From Nocardia puris (lineage in GTDB: Bacteria; Actinomycetota; Actinomycetes; Mycobacteriales; Mycobacteriaceae): DNA of 64,000 bases. Every line of letters begins with the position of its first letter. Positions within the stretch are counted from its first letter, which is position 1. Under the pieces are notes generated by a model. The model was not told the DNA's origin and made no database searches. It saw only the letters and a list, made by a program, of their open reading frames with translations. The translations under genes and the position numbers were made by a program. Shown piece by piece: positions 1 through 9,573 of the stretch. The stretch lies in the NCBI RefSeq assembly GCF_003315035.1, contig NZ_QNRE01000002.1:558001-622000 (forward strand). Reading direction: 5' to 3'.

Positions 1-1
1 G

Positions 2-199
2 GGCCCCGACGCGGTGCGGGTGTTCCTCACCCCGATCCAGGCGCGCGAGTTCGCGCTGCGCTCGGCGCGGGTGATCGCGGCGGGCCGCCCGCCGTGTCCG
101 CTGTGCGGGGAACCGCTCTCGGCGCGGGGGCACATGTGTGTGCGGACCAACGGCTACAAGCGCGGGGACATCTTCGGCGCGGCCGAACTAGAGGAGTGA
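2..199 (+). CDS. DUF3090 family protein, C-terminal part
   Basis: Only the last 65 codons are inside the window; the frame is open from the left edge. The tail shows a CPLCGEPL knuckle, then a GHMC motif and an NGYKR end, the typical C-terminus of the actinobacterial DUF3090 (TIGR03847) family, whose function is unknown. The gene stop overlaps the ribosome-binding region of the next gene, so the two are probably co-transcribed. DUF3090, an SCO1664-type protein and mshC are commonly adjacent in actinomycetes, which supports the call. The start lies outside the window. Confidence 0.8.
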   Translation, partial: GPDAVRVFLTPIQAREFALRSARVIAAGRPPCPLCGEPLSARGHMCVRTNGYKRGDIFGAAELEE

Positions 200-202
200 T
201 GC

Positions 203-1006
203 GTGGCGCGGGCGGGCGACGGATTCCACGACGGTGAGCTGACCGTCATCGGGCGGGTGTCGACCGCCAGCAATGTCACGTTGGTGTGCGATATCGACGC
301 GAACGGCGACGCCCCGCTGCGGGTGGTCTACAAGCCGGTGCGCGGCGAGCGTCCCCTGTGGGATTTTCCCGACGGCACGCTCGCGGGGCGCGAAGTGGCG
401 TCGTATCTGGTGTCGGAAGCGTTGGGCTGGCACGTGATTCCGGAGACGATCCTGCGCGAGGGCCCGTTCGGGCCCGGGATGGTGCAGCGGTGGGTGACGT
501 CGGTCGACAACCACACCGAGCGCGGCAACCGGCTCGATCTGGTGGATCTGTGCCCGCCGGGCGCGGTCCCCGACGGTTTCCGCGAGGTGCTGCGCGCCAC
601 CGACGCCGCCGGCGAGGAGGTGTCGCTCATCCACGCCGACGATCCGCGCCTGCAACGCATGGCGGTGCTGGACGTGCTGCTCAATAACGCCGACCGCAAG
701 GGCGGGCACGCGCTCGAGGGCACCGACGGCCAGGTCTACGGCGTGGATCACGGCATCTGCCTGCACGAGCAGCCGAAGTTGCGCACGGTGCTGTGGGGGT
801 GGGCGGGACAGCCGGTCCCGGACGGGTTGGTCGCCGATGTGGCGGCGTTCGCGGCGGAGTTGCCGGGCGCCCCGGCGGACGCGCTGGCCGACCACATCAC
901 CGACGCCGAGATCGACGCGCTGGCGGCGCGCGCCAAGGAGTTGCTGGATACTCCGGTGATGCCGTTGCCGCGGTCGTCGCGGCCGATTCCCTGGCCGGCG
1001 TTCTAG
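203..1006 (+). CDS. SCO1664-family protein (PI3/4-kinase-like fold)
   Basis: This 267-residue protein starts at a GTG placed 7 nt after a GAGGAG box that overlaps the end of the upstream gene. It has the features of the SCO1664 family (TIGR03843): an N-terminal strand with VVYKPVRGERPLWDFPDGTL, a central DVLLNNADRKGGH loop resembling the catalytic HRD/N region of PI3/4-kinase-like proteins, and VDHGICLH in the place of the metal-binding loop. The substrate is unknown. Its place between DUF3090 and mshC is conserved in actinobacteria, but no direct role in mycothiol synthesis has been shown as far as I know. Confidence 0.8.
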   Translation: MARAGDGFHDGELTVIGRVSTASNVTLVCDIDANGDAPLRVVYKPVRGERPLWDFPDGTLAGREVASYLVSEALGWHVIPETILREGPFGPGMVQRWVTSVDNHTERGNRLDLVDLCPPGAVPDGFREVLRATDAAGEEVSLIHADDPRLQRMAVLDVLLNNADRKGGHALEGTDGQVYGVDHGICLHEQPKLRTVLWGWAGQPVPDGLVADVAAFAAELPGAPADALADHITDAEIDALAARAKELLDTPVMPLPRSSRPIPWPAF

Positions 1007-1256
1007 GGGATTCGTGCGGGGGCGAGTGATGTTGTGGCGCAGGTTCGGCGACCATGATCGGCGCGGGGTGCTTGCGGGCGATGAACGCTGACGCCCGGTT
1101 CGATTCGAGCTGGCACTCGCGTCGATGAGAGCTAAACGGTTGACTTCCCGTCGGAGTCCCATTGTGGCTGTTCACAAAGGGGGTGCCGGGGGTGTGTCCC
1201 GGACGGGCGACCGGGGTGGGCGGCCATGACGGCGACCACACCTCTACCCTCGAATC

Positions 1257-2495
1257 ATGCAGTGTTGGTCCGAAACCGCCATCCCGACCGTTCCCGGAGC
1301 AGGGCCACCGTTGCGGTTGTACGACACCGCGGATCGCCGGGTCCGTCCGGTGACGCCGGGCGCCACCGCCACCATGTACGTCTGCGGCATCACCCCCTAC
1401 GACGCCACCCACCTGGGCCACGCCGCCACCTACCTGACCTTCGACCTGGTCAACCGGCTGTGGCGCGACGCCGGGCACGAGGTGCACTACGTGCAGAACG
1501 TCACCGACGTCGACGATCCGCTGTTCGAACGCGCCGAGCGCGACGGGATCGACTGGCGCGACCTCGGTGACCGGGAGATCGAGTTGTTCCGCGAGGACAT
1601 GGCCGCGCTGCGCGTCGCGCCGCCGCGCGAGTACGTGGGCGCGGTCGAGTCGGTGGACGAGGTCGTCGAGTTCGTCGAGAAGTTGCTGGCTTCCGGCGCG
1701 GCGTACGTGGTGGAGGACGCCGAGTACCCGGACGTGTACTTCCGGTCCGACGCGACCGAGCAGTTCGGTTACGAGTCCGGCTACGACCGGGCGACGATGG
1801 AGCGGTTGTTCGCCGAACGCGGCGGCGACCCGGACCGTCCCGGTAAGCGCGACAGCATCGACGCGCTGCTGTGGCGGGCGGCGCGTCCCGGGGAGCCCTC
1901 GTGGCCGTCGCCGTTCGGCGCGGGCCGTCCGGGCTGGCACATCGAGTGTTCGGCGATCGCGTTGAACCGTCTGGGCGCGGAGTTCGACATCCAGGGCGGC
2001 GGCAGTGATCTGATCTACCCGCACCACGAGTACTCCGCCGCGCACGCGGAGTCCCTGATCGCGGGGCGCCGCTTCGCCCGCCACTACGTCCACACCGGCC
2101 TGATCGGGCTGGACGGCGAGAAGATGTCGAAGTCGCGCGGCAACCTGGTGTTCGTGTCGGTGTTGCGGCGGTCGGGGGTGGACCCGTCCGCGATCCGGCT
2201 GGCGCTGCTGTCGGGGCACTACCGGCAGGACCGCATGTGGACCGACGCGGTGCTCGGCGAGGCCGTGGGGCGTCTGGACCGGTGGCGGTCGGCGACCGCG
2301 CTGGCGTCGGGGCCGTCGGCCGAGGACACCGTCGCGCGGCTGCGCCAGCACCTGGCCGATGATCTCGATACACCGAAAGCTGTTGCGGCCCTCGACAATT
2401 GGGCCGATCAGGCGCTCACGTACGGTGGGTCGGATGCGGGGGCGCCCGGGTTGATCGCGACGGCGATCGACGGGTTGCTGGGTATTCGGCTCTGA
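1257..2495 (+). CDS. mshC: MshC, cysteine:GlcN-Ins ligase (mycothiol biosynthesis)
   Basis: This is the ATP-dependent ligase that joins L-cysteine to 1-D-myo-inosityl 2-amino-2-deoxy-alpha-D-glucopyranoside, the third step of mycothiol synthesis, in the cytosol. The 412-residue length is normal. It has the class I cysteinyl-tRNA-synthetase-like fold: Cys43 in the YVCGITPYD zinc-site motif, the THLGH version of HIGH at residues 51-55, ECSAIAL in the middle and KMSKS at about residues 289-293. The start MQCWSE fits family N-termini. It shows that the organism is a mycothiol-producing actinomycete. The 250 bp before it contain no gene that I can support. Confidence 0.96.
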   Translation: MQCWSETAIPTVPGAGPPLRLYDTADRRVRPVTPGATATMYVCGITPYDATHLGHAATYLTFDLVNRLWRDAGHEVHYVQNVTDVDDPLFERAERDGIDWRDLGDREIELFREDMAALRVAPPREYVGAVESVDEVVEFVEKLLASGAAYVVEDAEYPDVYFRSDATEQFGYESGYDRATMERLFAERGGDPDRPGKRDSIDALLWRAARPGEPSWPSPFGAGRPGWHIECSAIALNRLGAEFDIQGGGSDLIYPHHEYSAAHAESLIAGRRFARHYVHTGLIGLDGEKMSKSRGNLVFVSVLRRSGVDPSAIRLALLSGHYRQDRMWTDAVLGEAVGRLDRWRSATALASGPSAEDTVARLRQHLADDLDTPKAVAALDNWADQALTYGGSDAGAPGLIATAIDGLLGIRL

Positions 2496-2677
2496 GGGTC
2501 GGAATTCGCCGGGGCGATGACGTTTTCGCCTGGCTCGGGCAAGGAGCACCGGGGGTCGATCCCAGGCTGCGGGCGCGTTCGACTGCGCGCGGCTGACGGG
2601 CCGTGAGATTCAGGTCGCGGTGGTAGTCCATGCGGGATTGCACCGCGTGCAGCGGTTGAGCACCCTCGCGCCGTGAG

Positions 2678-2704
2678 GAGGGTGGGTGCGGAGCGCCCAC
2701 CCTC
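2678..2704. terminator. Hairpin downstream of mshC
   Basis: GAGGGTGGG (2678-2686) pairs perfectly with CCCACCCTC (2696-2704), and a G.T plus a G-C pair can extend the stem to 11 bp around a 5-nt loop. There is no T-tract. It sits between mshC and the MBL-fold gene and could end mshC transcription or act as a leader structure for the next gene. Confidence 0.4.
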
Positions 2705-2745
2705 GGCGAGCAGTACAGGTCTTGCCGTGCCGGTGATTCCGTGGT

Positions 2746-3831
2746 GTGGTTCGTCGGGTGTGCACTGTGCGTCCAGGTTCGCTGATCTCGGGTCTTCGCG
2801 GCGTGTTCGGAGCCGTTCCACCGCTCACCGCGCCGCCGGAGGCGGGGTCGGCGCGGGCGATCGCGGTACGGCGCCGGTTCTTCGGGGACGCGGCCGACCC
2901 CGACACGGGCGCGGTGCGGCCCGACCGGGTGGTGCTGTCGTGGGTGGGGTGCACGACGTACGCGATGGCGTTCGCGGGGTCGGTGTTCCTGCTGGACGCG
3001 TGGGTGCCGCGCGTGACCAGTTCCGGATACGTGCCCGCGACGCCGCAGGACCTGGTGGACTTGCGGCCGGAGGCGATCTTCATCGGCCACGGACATTTCG
3101 ATCACGCGGGCGACGCGGGGACGATCGCCGAGGCGTCAGGTGCCACCGTGCACGGCACGGCCGAGCACTGCGCGGCGATCCGCGGCCAAGTACCGAACGC
3201 GTCGTTTCCGACGGTGGCGCACGGTGATTCGACCACGCCGGTCGGCGCACGCGAAGACTTCACGGTCGGCTCGGTCGAGGTGACCGCGATCCGCCACCTT
3301 CACTCGGCGCGTACCCCCGCCGACGAGAACGACCCCGCCCCACGCTTCTTCCCGCGCCCCCAACTCGGCCCGATCCTGCGGCACCCACCGACCCTCACCC
3401 ACCTCCGCGAAACGGTGCCCCGCCTGCTCGACCCGGAAGGCGGCGTCCTGCTCTATCAGTTCCGCACACCGGGTTTCGCGCTCACCTGGCACGACTCCTC
3501 CGGCCCCCTCACCGAGAAGGCGCCCGACCTCTTCAACACCCTGGCCGCCCTGCCCACCACGCACGTCCACCTCGGCGCGATCCAGGGCTACAACCAGCTC
3601 ACCAACGGCCTGCGCGACCCCCGCACCTACCTCGAATCCCTCGCCCCCACCGTCTTCGTCCCCGGCCACCACGACAACTGGCTCCCCGGCCTCACCTCCA
3701 GCGCCGCCGCCTACGACACCCCGCTCCACACCGAACTCGCCCGCCTCCCCACCTCTTCCCGCCCCGACCTCCGCCTCATGCACGACCCCACCGACTACCT
3801 GACCCCGTCCCGCCTCACATTCGCGCTGTAG
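2746..3831 (+). CDS. MBL-fold metallo-hydrolase
   Basis: This 361-residue protein has a metallo-beta-lactamase fold. It carries the metal-binding HGHFDHAGD motif, an upstream LSWVGCTTYAMAF strand region, an aspartate-containing FLLDAWVP strand, and a C-terminal PGHHDNW histidine motif. Such proteins are usually di-zinc hydrolases; the substrate cannot be told from the sequence. The start is uncertain: GTG codons at 2746, 2758 and 2767 are all in frame and none has a strong SD, and no signal peptide is seen. It is separated from mshC by a hairpin and 250 bp, so it is probably transcribed alone. Confidence 0.82.
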   Translation: MVRRVCTVRPGSLISGLRGVFGAVPPLTAPPEAGSARAIAVRRRFFGDAADPDTGAVRPDRVVLSWVGCTTYAMAFAGSVFLLDAWVPRVTSSGYVPATPQDLVDLRPEAIFIGHGHFDHAGDAGTIAEASGATVHGTAEHCAAIRGQVPNASFPTVAHGDSTTPVGAREDFTVGSVEVTAIRHLHSARTPADENDPAPRFFPRPQLGPILRHPPTLTHLRETVPRLLDPEGGVLLYQFRTPGFALTWHDSSGPLTEKAPDLFNTLAALPTTHVHLGAIQGYNQLTNGLRDPRTYLESLAPTVFVPGHHDNWLPGLTSSAAAYDTPLHTELARLPTSSRPDLRLMHDPTDYLTPSRLTFAL

Positions 3832-3862
3832 GTCGCCCCGCCACCACCAGTATCCTGGCCCG

Positions 3863-4211
3863 ATGGGACGCCGGATCGACTACCACCGGGACCCGAACGC
3901 CCCGGCCGCCAACAGCGTTCGCCCGAGCGCGGGTGCCTTCGTCGAGCGCGAGGGCGCGGTCCTGCTCATCCGCCGCTCCGACAACGGCAATCGGTCGATG
4001 CCGGGCGGCGCCCACGATCCGGGAGAATCGCCGAGCCACACGGCCGTTCGGGAAACCCTCGAGGAGACCGGCAGCACCGTCCGCCTCACCGGCCTGGTCG
4101 CCGGCGGTGCGACGAGCGCGGATCGATACCCGTCAGGGGTATAGTGTGCTCTGGGTTGCGAGGCCCGTCGGTGGTGCACACCGTCGAACGATCTACGAGG
4201 CGCCTCGGTGA
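3863..4211 (+). pseudogene. Nudix hydrolase, frameshifted and shortened
   Basis: The frame starting at 3863 gives a normal Nudix N-terminus with an intact Nudix box (GGAHDPGE followed by RETLEETG) but stops at 4144. Another frame just downstream (about 4150-4180) reads [10 protein letters not shown], which resembles the strand that normally follows some 20 residues later in this family. The normal GIYTDP-like connection between the two is missing, and the lost part coincides with the copper operator at 4126-4142. The gene thus looks inactivated by a small deletion and frameshift. If a short product is made (93 residues), it lacks the C-terminal half of the fold. Confidence 0.7.
4126..4142. 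promoter_or_regulatory. CsoR/RicR-like copper operator
   Basis: ATACCC-GTCAG-GGGTAT is a perfect 6-5-6 inverted repeat of the ACCC/GGGT type bound by CsoR-family Cu(I) repressors in actinobacteria. Its right arm overlaps a good -10 hexamer, TATAGT (4140-4145), about 80 bp before the P-type ATPase start. Binding here would block that promoter. No csoR/ricR gene is present in the window, so the repressor would act from elsewhere. Confidence 0.72.
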
Positions 4212-4222
4212 GGAGTAGGTGG

Positions 4223-6847
4223 ATGGACGAGAGGGTGGTTGCCGGGGGTCGCACGGTGGTGCTCGATGTGGGCGGGTTGTTGCGGGGGACGTCGGTGCAT
4301 GTGGTGCAGGCGGCGTTGGGGCGCAGGCCCGGGGTGGTCACGGTGTCGGCGAATGCGGTGGCGCAGACGGCGACGGTGGTTTACGACCCGGAGCGGACGT
4401 CGGTCGCCGAGTTGCGGGAGTGGGTGCGGGAGTGCGGGTATCACTGCGCGGGGCGTTCGGTGCCCCGGCATTTGTGTGATCCGTTGGGGGAGCCGGGGGT
4501 GTTGGGTTCCGCGGACCGTGCGCTCACCGACGACCGCCCACATTCGCGTGCGCGATCGAGCGCCCACGGCACCGATGCCGTAGAGCGCTCCGTCCCACAC
4601 GCGGATCACGCTCGCCCCGATGACGCCGGGAATGTCACCCCGTTGCCGGACTCCATCGACGGGAAACACGCAGACTACTCGGCGCGAGGGGCGCACTCGG
4701 AAGACCCGCCCCGTGGGAAGCGCTCCCCGCACGTGGGCGGTTCCGGTCATGGGAAGCACGCGACCCACGCGGACGTCTCCCCGCACACACCGCACTCGGC
4801 CTCCGCCTCGGCGGACGCACCCCACACGGCCCACGCCGGAATGTCCATGTCCCACATGGCCACCGACATGCGGAACCGCTTCCTCGTCGCCGCCGTCTTC
4901 TCGCTGCTGGTGATGCTGTGGTCACCGATGGCCACGCACCTGTTCGGCTGGCATGTGCCGACCCCGTTCGGCCTGCGGGAGGACGTGTGGGCGCTGGTGT
5001 TGAGCCTGCCGGTGATCTTCTATTCGTCCACGATCTTCTTCACGGGCGCGGTGCGGGCGTTGCGGGCGCGGACGCTGGACATGATGGTGCTGGTGGCGGT
5101 GGGGATCGGGGCGGGATGGCTGTATTCGCTGGCGATCACGCTGACCGGCGGCGGGGAGGTGTTCTACGAGGCGTCGACGATGCTGGCGACGTTCGTGCTG
5201 CTGGGGCACTGGGTGGAGATGCGGGCGCGGGGCGGGGCGAACGACGCGATCCACACGCTGCTGGATCTGGCGCCGCCGCGGGCGGTGGTGTTGCGCGACG
5301 GCGCGGAGGTGGAGGTGCCGACCGCCGAGGTGGCGGTGGGCGATGTGCTGCTGGTGCGTCCGGGCGCGAAGATCGCGGCCGACGGTGTGGTGCTCGAGGG
5401 CAGCAGCGAGGTCGACGAGTCGATGGTCACCGGAGAGAGCCTGCCGGTGCACAAGGGCCCCGGCGCGACGGTGATCGGCGCGACCGTGAACACCAACGGC
5501 GTGCTGCGGGTGCGGGCGACGAAGGTGGGTGCGGACACGGCGCTGGCGCAGATCGTGGATCTGGTGCAGCAGGCGCAGAATTCGAAGGCGCCGGGTCAGC
5601 AGCTGGCCGACCGGGCGGCGTTCTGGCTGGTGCTGGTGGCGCTGGCGGGTGGCGCGCTGACGTTGGCGGTGTGGTTGCTGGCGGGGGCGTCGTTCAGCAG
5701 GGCGATGTTGTTCGCGATCACGGTGGTGGTGATCACCTGCCCCGACGCGCTGGGTCTGGCGACGCCGACGGCGATCATGGTGGGCACGGGTCTGGGCGCG
5801 CGCCGGGGCGTGTTGTTCAAGAACGCGCTGGCGTTGGAGTCGGCGGCGCGAGTGGACACGGTGGTGCTGGACAAGACCGGCACCCTGACCAAGGGCGAAC
5901 CGGAGGTCGCCGAAACCGCGTTCGCGCGGGATGTTTCGGAGACCGACGTGCTGGGTCTGGTGGCGGCGGTGGAGGTGGAGTCGGAGCATCCGCTAGCCGA
6001 GGCGATCGTGCGTTACGCGAAGGATCGCGGGGTGGCGGTGGGCTCGGCGAGCGGTTTCGAGAATGTGCCGGGGCACGGCGCGGTGGCGGAGGTGGACGGC
6101 CACCGGGTCGCGGTCGGCAATCTCCGCCTGCTGGAGCGCGAGGGCGTGGACGCGGGTCCGCTTGCGGCGCAACGGGATCAGCTGGTCTCGACGGGCCGCA
6201 CCGCCGTACTGGCCGCTGTCGACGGGCGGGCGGTGGCGGTGTTCGCGCTCGCCGACGCGCCGCGCCCGACCTCGCGGGCCGCGATCGACGCCCTGCACGA
6301 ACTCGGCGCGCGGGTGGTGATGCTCACCGGCGACAACCGCGCGACGGCGGAGCGGATCGCCGCCGATCTGGGCATCGACACGGTGATCGCGGAGGTGTTG
6401 CCGGGGGACAAGGCGGTGCGGATCGCCGAGTTGCAGTCCGCCGGCGGGAAAGTCGCGATGGTGGGTGACGGCGTGAACGACGCGCCCGCGCTGGCGACGG
6501 CCGACCTGGGTATCGCGATCGGCGCGGGCGCGGATGTGGCGATCGAGACCGCCGACGTGGTGCTGATGCGGTCCGATCCGCTGGATGTACCGACGGCGCT
6601 GCGGATCGGGCGTGGCACGCTGCGCAAGATGCATCAGAATCTGGCGTGGGCGGTCGGCTACAACACCCTCGCCCTGCCGATCGCGGCCGGTGTGTTCCAG
6701 CCGGCGTTCGGGCTGACGTTGCGGCCGGAGATCGCGGCGATGTCGATGTCGGGGTCGAGCATCATCGTCGCCCTCAACGCCCTGTCGTTGAAACGTCTGC
6801 GCCTGCCCGCACCACCCGCGGACGCGAAGCAGCGGGTCGACCGGTAG
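4223..6847 (+). CDS. P1B-type metal (probably copper) transporting ATPase
   Basis: This 874-residue pump starts at ATG 4223, placed 7 nt after AGGAG; the GTG at 4208 is upstream of that SD. Order: a degenerate HMA domain (about 1-75) in which the usual GMxCxxC loop reads GGLLRGTS; a long His/Met-rich linker (to about 215) rich in HAD, HTH and MSMSH runs; transmembrane segments; the TGES actuator; CPD at 506-508 in the metal-site helix, where CPC or CPH is usual; DKTGT with the phosphorylated Asp550; MVTGDN; and a [10 protein letters not shown] hinge. YN and MSMSGSS in the last helices and the His-rich tail resemble Cu pumps of the CopA/CopB group. The CsoR-like operator upstream agrees with copper export, but the CPD variant leaves the metal open. 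Confidence 0.87.
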   Translation: MDERVVAGGRTVVLDVGGLLRGTSVHVVQAALGRRPGVVTVSANAVAQTATVVYDPERTSVAELREWVRECGYHCAGRSVPRHLCDPLGEPGVLGSADRALTDDRPHSRARSSAHGTDAVERSVPHADHARPDDAGNVTPLPDSIDGKHADYSARGAHSEDPPRGKRSPHVGGSGHGKHATHADVSPHTPHSASASADAPHTAHAGMSMSHMATDMRNRFLVAAVFSLLVMLWSPMATHLFGWHVPTPFGLREDVWALVLSLPVIFYSSTIFFTGAVRALRARTLDMMVLVAVGIGAGWLYSLAITLTGGGEVFYEASTMLATFVLLGHWVEMRARGGANDAIHTLLDLAPPRAVVLRDGAEVEVPTAEVAVGDVLLVRPGAKIAADGVVLEGSSEVDESMVTGESLPVHKGPGATVIGATVNTNGVLRVRATKVGADTALAQIVDLVQQAQNSKAPGQQLADRAAFWLVLVALAGGALTLAVWLLAGASFSRAMLFAITVVVITCPDALGLATPTAIMVGTGLGARRGVLFKNALALESAARVDTVVLDKTGTLTKGEPEVAETAFARDVSETDVLGLVAAVEVESEHPLAEAIVRYAKDRGVAVGSASGFENVPGHGAVAEVDGHRVAVGNLRLLEREGVDAGPLAAQRDQLVSTGRTAVLAAVDGRAVAVFALADAPRPTSRAAIDALHELGARVVMLTGDNRATAERIAADLGIDTVIAEVLPGDKAVRIAELQSAGGKVAMVGDGVNDAPALATADLGIAIGAGADVAIETADVVLMRSDPLDVPTALRIGRGTLRKMHQNLAWAVGYNTLALPIAAGVFQPAFGLTLRPEIAAMSMSGSSIIVALNALSLKRLRLPAPPADAKQRVDR

Positions 6848-6867
6848 TCGGTCCGTAATCTGGTGGT

Positions 6868-7386
6868 ATGACCGAGCGCAAACCGCCGGATCAGACCTTC
6901 GAGTCGTGGATCGACCGGCAGATCCGGGAAGCGACCGAGCGCGGGGAGTTCGAGGGCCTGCGCGGTGCGGGGCAACCGATTCCGGGTGCGGGCACGCAGG
7001 TGGACGAGAACTGGTGGTTGCGGGACTACCTGCGCCGCGAGGGCGTGCCGGCCGACGGGATGCTGCCGGAGTCGCTGGTGCTGCGCCGGGACGTGGAGCG
7101 GATTCACGAGACCGCCGCCGAACTCGACAGTGAGGCCGAGATCCGCGCGGCGGTCTCGGATCTGAACCGCCGGATCGTCGCCTGGCTGCGCACCCCGACC
7201 CCACCGCAGGTCCCGCTGGCGCCGGTGAACGTGGAGGACGTGCTGTCGCGTCGGCGGCCCGGTTCGTTTGGTCGGCCGTCGGCACGACCGCTGGGCGGAC
7301 GGGAGGCATCGGCTGGGGAGGGAACATCCGCGTCTCCGAAACCCGAACCACCGCAACGCCGTTGGTGGCGACGCCGCACAGGTTGA
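6868..7386 (+). CDS. DUF1992 domain protein (DnaJ-homologue-C28-like)
   Basis: This 172-residue cytosolic protein opens with the DUF1992 pattern: FESWIDRQIREA, then GEFEGLRGAGQPI, DENWWLRDYLRREG and LPESLVLRRDVE. This domain is also found in eukaryotic DNAJC28 proteins and is often near chaperone or membrane genes, but its biochemical role is not known. The C-terminal third is low-complexity (Pro, Arg, Ser) and ends in a WWRRR patch. It follows the metal ATPase by 20 bp on the same strand and may be read through from it, though a functional link is only inference. Confidence 0.85.
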   Translation: MTERKPPDQTFESWIDRQIREATERGEFEGLRGAGQPIPGAGTQVDENWWLRDYLRREGVPADGMLPESLVLRRDVERIHETAAELDSEAEIRAAVSDLNRRIVAWLRTPTPPQVPLAPVNVEDVLSRRRPGSFGRPSARPLGGREASAGEGTSASPKPEPPQRRWWRRRTG

Positions 7387-7638
7387 CCCGGCCGTTGTGG
7401 CCTCGTCGCCCCACCCGCGCGCCCGGCTGCCCATGCCCGTCGTGACGCTGTGCGCGGGGCGCGAGCGCTGACGCGACGTGTACGGAGAACCTGCCGAAGC
7501 GAGCGCGCCGGGAGGCCGACTCGCCGCCGCCGTCCGCCTGGCGGAACGCCACAGCTCATCGCCGGGGCGGTGTTCGGGCGGGAGGCCGCCCCTGCAACCG
7601 CGCGCCTGAAGACCAATCGAATCGAAAACTGAGGCCCC
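7387..7638. other. Intergenic region with a fragment similar to the kinase gene at 37.3 kb
   Basis: No gene is supported here. Positions about 7400-7452 run collinearly with about 37330-37400 inside the Ser/Thr kinase gene. Two blocks of 21-22 identical bases and one 8-base block match in the same order, with two short gaps (11 and 8 bases) missing from this copy. It looks like a small deleted copy of the segment joining the kinase domain to its first membrane helix. The rest of the gap resembles no feature I recognise. Confidence 0.45.
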
Positions 7639-8541
7639 TCAGCGACTCTCGCGTACGTGCCCGAGGATGATCTCCCGCGCCGCCGTCCAACTGTGCGACG
7701 CCGCGTCCCCGAATTCCGCGTGCCCCGCACCGTCGAGAATCTGGAGGCGTGCCGGATCGCCTGCCCGTTCGGCGGCGGCGACGTAGTCGCGGGACTGGCG
7801 TGGGTCGACCACAGTGTCGGCGCTCCCGTGCACGGCCACCACCGATAGTCCGATCGGCAGGTGCTCGATGGGTGAGGCGATGGCGTACCGATCGGGTTGT
7901 TCGTCGGGGGTGCCGCCGAGCAGGCCGCGGACGAACGCGTCGTGCCCGTCGGTCGCGGCGAGGGACAGGTCGAACACGCCGGCCATGATGGTGGCGCTGC
8001 GCGGCCGGACCTGCGGTTGCGCGCCGGGGACGTCGGCGGGCAGGGTGTGTCGGCCGGCGATCCAGGCGGCCAGGTGCCCGCCGGCGGAGTGACCGGCGAG
8101 GTGAACGCGGTCGAGGTCGAGGCGTCCACCGGCGGCGTCCTGCACGGGGCCGGTGAGCGCTTCGGTGGCGTTGTCGGCGTCGGCGAGGGTGACGGGCCAG
8201 CCGCCGGTGCCGCCGACGCGCCGGTATTCGATATTCCACACCGCGACCTCGCGGTCGGCCAACGAGCGGGCGAGAGGTTCGAAGGTGGTGACGTCGTGGT
8301 CCTCGCGCCAGCCGCCGCCGTGTACGAGGACCACGACGGGATGCGGTCCCGCGCCGCCGGGGACGTGCAGGATGCCGTAGGTGTCGGGATCGGCGCCGTA
8401 GTCGACGCGCACGGTGACGGCGGCCGGTGGCGCGGCGTCCCCGGTGTCGGTCCCGCATCCGGCGAGCAGGGTCGAGAACACGAATCCCGCTGCCGCCCAG
8501 CGTGTCCGGCTCGCGACCGAGCCCTGTCGAATCCGAACCAT
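7639..8541 (-). CDS. Alpha/beta-hydrolase lipoprotein (esterase-like)
   Basis: The ATG at 8541 is preceded at 8 nt by GGAGG. The 300-residue product begins with a basic stretch, a hydrophobic segment and the lipobox LLAGC (Cys29), so it is probably a membrane-anchored lipoprotein facing outward. The fold shows VHGGGW (oxyanion-hole strand), the GHSAGGH nucleophile elbow, a late VHGSADTVVD acid region and a GAGHAEFGD catalytic His, as in the BD-FAE/carboxylesterase group. The substrate is unknown. An upstream GTG start at 8577 is possible but would put extra charged residues before the signal. It stands alone between convergent and divergent neighbours. Confidence 0.85.
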   Translation of the reverse strand: MVRIRQGSVASRTRWAAAGFVFSTLLAGCGTDTGDAAPPAAVTVRVDYGADPDTYGILHVPGGAGPHPVVVLVHGGGWREDHDVTTFEPLARSLADREVAVWNIEYRRVGGTGGWPVTLADADNATEALTGPVQDAAGGRLDLDRVHLAGHSAGGHLAAWIAGRHTLPADVPGAQPQVRPRSATIMAGVFDLSLAATDGHDAFVRGLLGGTPDEQPDRYAIASPIEHLPIGLSVVAVHGSADTVVDPRQSRDYVAAAERAGDPARLQILDGAGHAEFGDAASHSWTAAREIILGHVRESR

Positions 8542-8909
8542 CGCGCACCCTCCTCGAGCCGACCGGAACCGCCGCACGCTGGAACCCGGCGGCCTCCTGT
8601 GTGCTTAGGACGCTGAGGACAGATCGTCAACCTGACCCGCCGATGCCCGAGGATCTACCGGACTCGGTACCTGCCCCGCCGCGTCGGAGAAGGGCACCGG
8701 CAGAGAACGACGCCGACAGGAACGTGCGGCGAGGGTGGTCCACCGTCCGGATCAGCAGCGTGTCGAGGTGGAGCCGGCCTCGGCGACATCGTGCAGGAGC
8801 CCAGTTGGGGCCGACCGCACCACGCGCAGCACCGGGCCTGCGGGACAATCTCGGCACCACGCACCGAGGACGCCGGTGGTAATCATCCGGCGCCCAGGGC
8901 CGAGCCCGC
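8542..8909. other. Gap of 370 bp with no supported gene
   Basis: No convincing coding sequence is seen. On the minus strand, a frame from 8864 downward begins with residues resembling small zinc-knuckle proteins (CCAWCGRPQ) but soon turns into Arg/Pro-rich sequence typical of a non-coding frame. It could be the remnant of such a gene; I do not call it. Confidence 0.3.
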
Positions 8910-9563
8910 CTACGCCCCGGTCAACGCCTTCACCGCCGGCGCGAACATGGTGTTCTTGATCGCGCCGAGGGTGGCCTGGTCCTTCCCACCGAGCGGCGCC
9001 AGCAGCTCCAGCGCGGTCGAGGTGACCTGATCCTCCGGCACGGCGGCGTCGACGAGGTCGAACGCGGCGGCGTCCTCCCCACCGAACCGGCGTCCGGTGG
9101 TCATGGACGCGATGGCGCTCTTCGGGGTGAGTTTGGCCTGGATGAGCGCGGCCATGCCGGGGGTGAAGGGGATGCGGATGTCGGCTTCGGGGAAGCAGAA
9201 GAAACCGCGGTCGGCGCGCATGACGCGGTAGTCGTGGGCGATGGCGAGCATGGCGCCGGCGCCGAAGGCGTGGCCGGGCAGTGCGGCGGCGGTGGGCACG
9301 GGCAGGGTGAGCACGCGCGCGAACAGGGCGTGCACGCGGCCGACGTACCAGTCGGCGCGGTCGCCGTTGGCGCCGAGCCAGTCCAGGTCGAGGCCGTTGG
9401 AGTAGAACTTGCCGCTCGCGGTGGTGACCAGGCCCTGCGCGCCTTCGGCGAGCGCGGTGTCGAGGTGGGCGTTCACCTGGTCGAGAAAGTCGGGGGAGAA
9501 GCGGTTCTCGCCGCCGCCGAGGTCGAGGACGGCGATCTTGTCGTGGTGGGTCAGGGTGGGCAC
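8910..9563 (-). CDS. Enoyl-CoA hydratase/isomerase family protein
   Basis: This 217-residue crotonase-fold protein starts at GTG 9563 after GAAGGAGACCCC. It shows FYSNGLDLDWL (first oxyanion-hole strand) and ALPGHAFGAGAMLAIAHDYRVM (second one), then a FCFPEADIRIPF region where the catalytic Glu of hydratases lies. It is shorter than classical ECH proteins (about 260) and resembles the Eci/peroxisomal isomerase-like branch. It probably acts on an acyl-CoA double bond, but hydratase versus isomerase cannot be decided. It lies 10 bp downstream of a TetR gene and is very likely its operon partner, under the palindrome at 10208-10229. Confidence 0.85.
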   Translation of the reverse strand: MPTLTHHDKIAVLDLGGGENRFSPDFLDQVNAHLDTALAEGAQGLVTTASGKFYSNGLDLDWLGANGDRADWYVGRVHALFARVLTLPVPTAAALPGHAFGAGAMLAIAHDYRVMRADRGFFCFPEADIRIPFTPGMAALIQAKLTPKSAIASMTTGRRFGGEDAAAFDLVDAAVPEDQVTSTALELLAPLGGKDQATLGAIKNTMFAPAVKALTGA

Positions 9564-9573
9564 GGGGTCTCCT

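Noticed and set aside
897..2549. Minus-strand 550-codon frame over mshC
   Set aside because: Antisense of mshC and of the gap before it; Arg/Val/Gln/His-rich without motif.
8655..8864. Small zinc-knuckle protein gene on the minus strand
   Set aside because: Only the first 20 residues look protein-like (CAWCGRPQ); the rest has shadow-like composition. At most a remnant.
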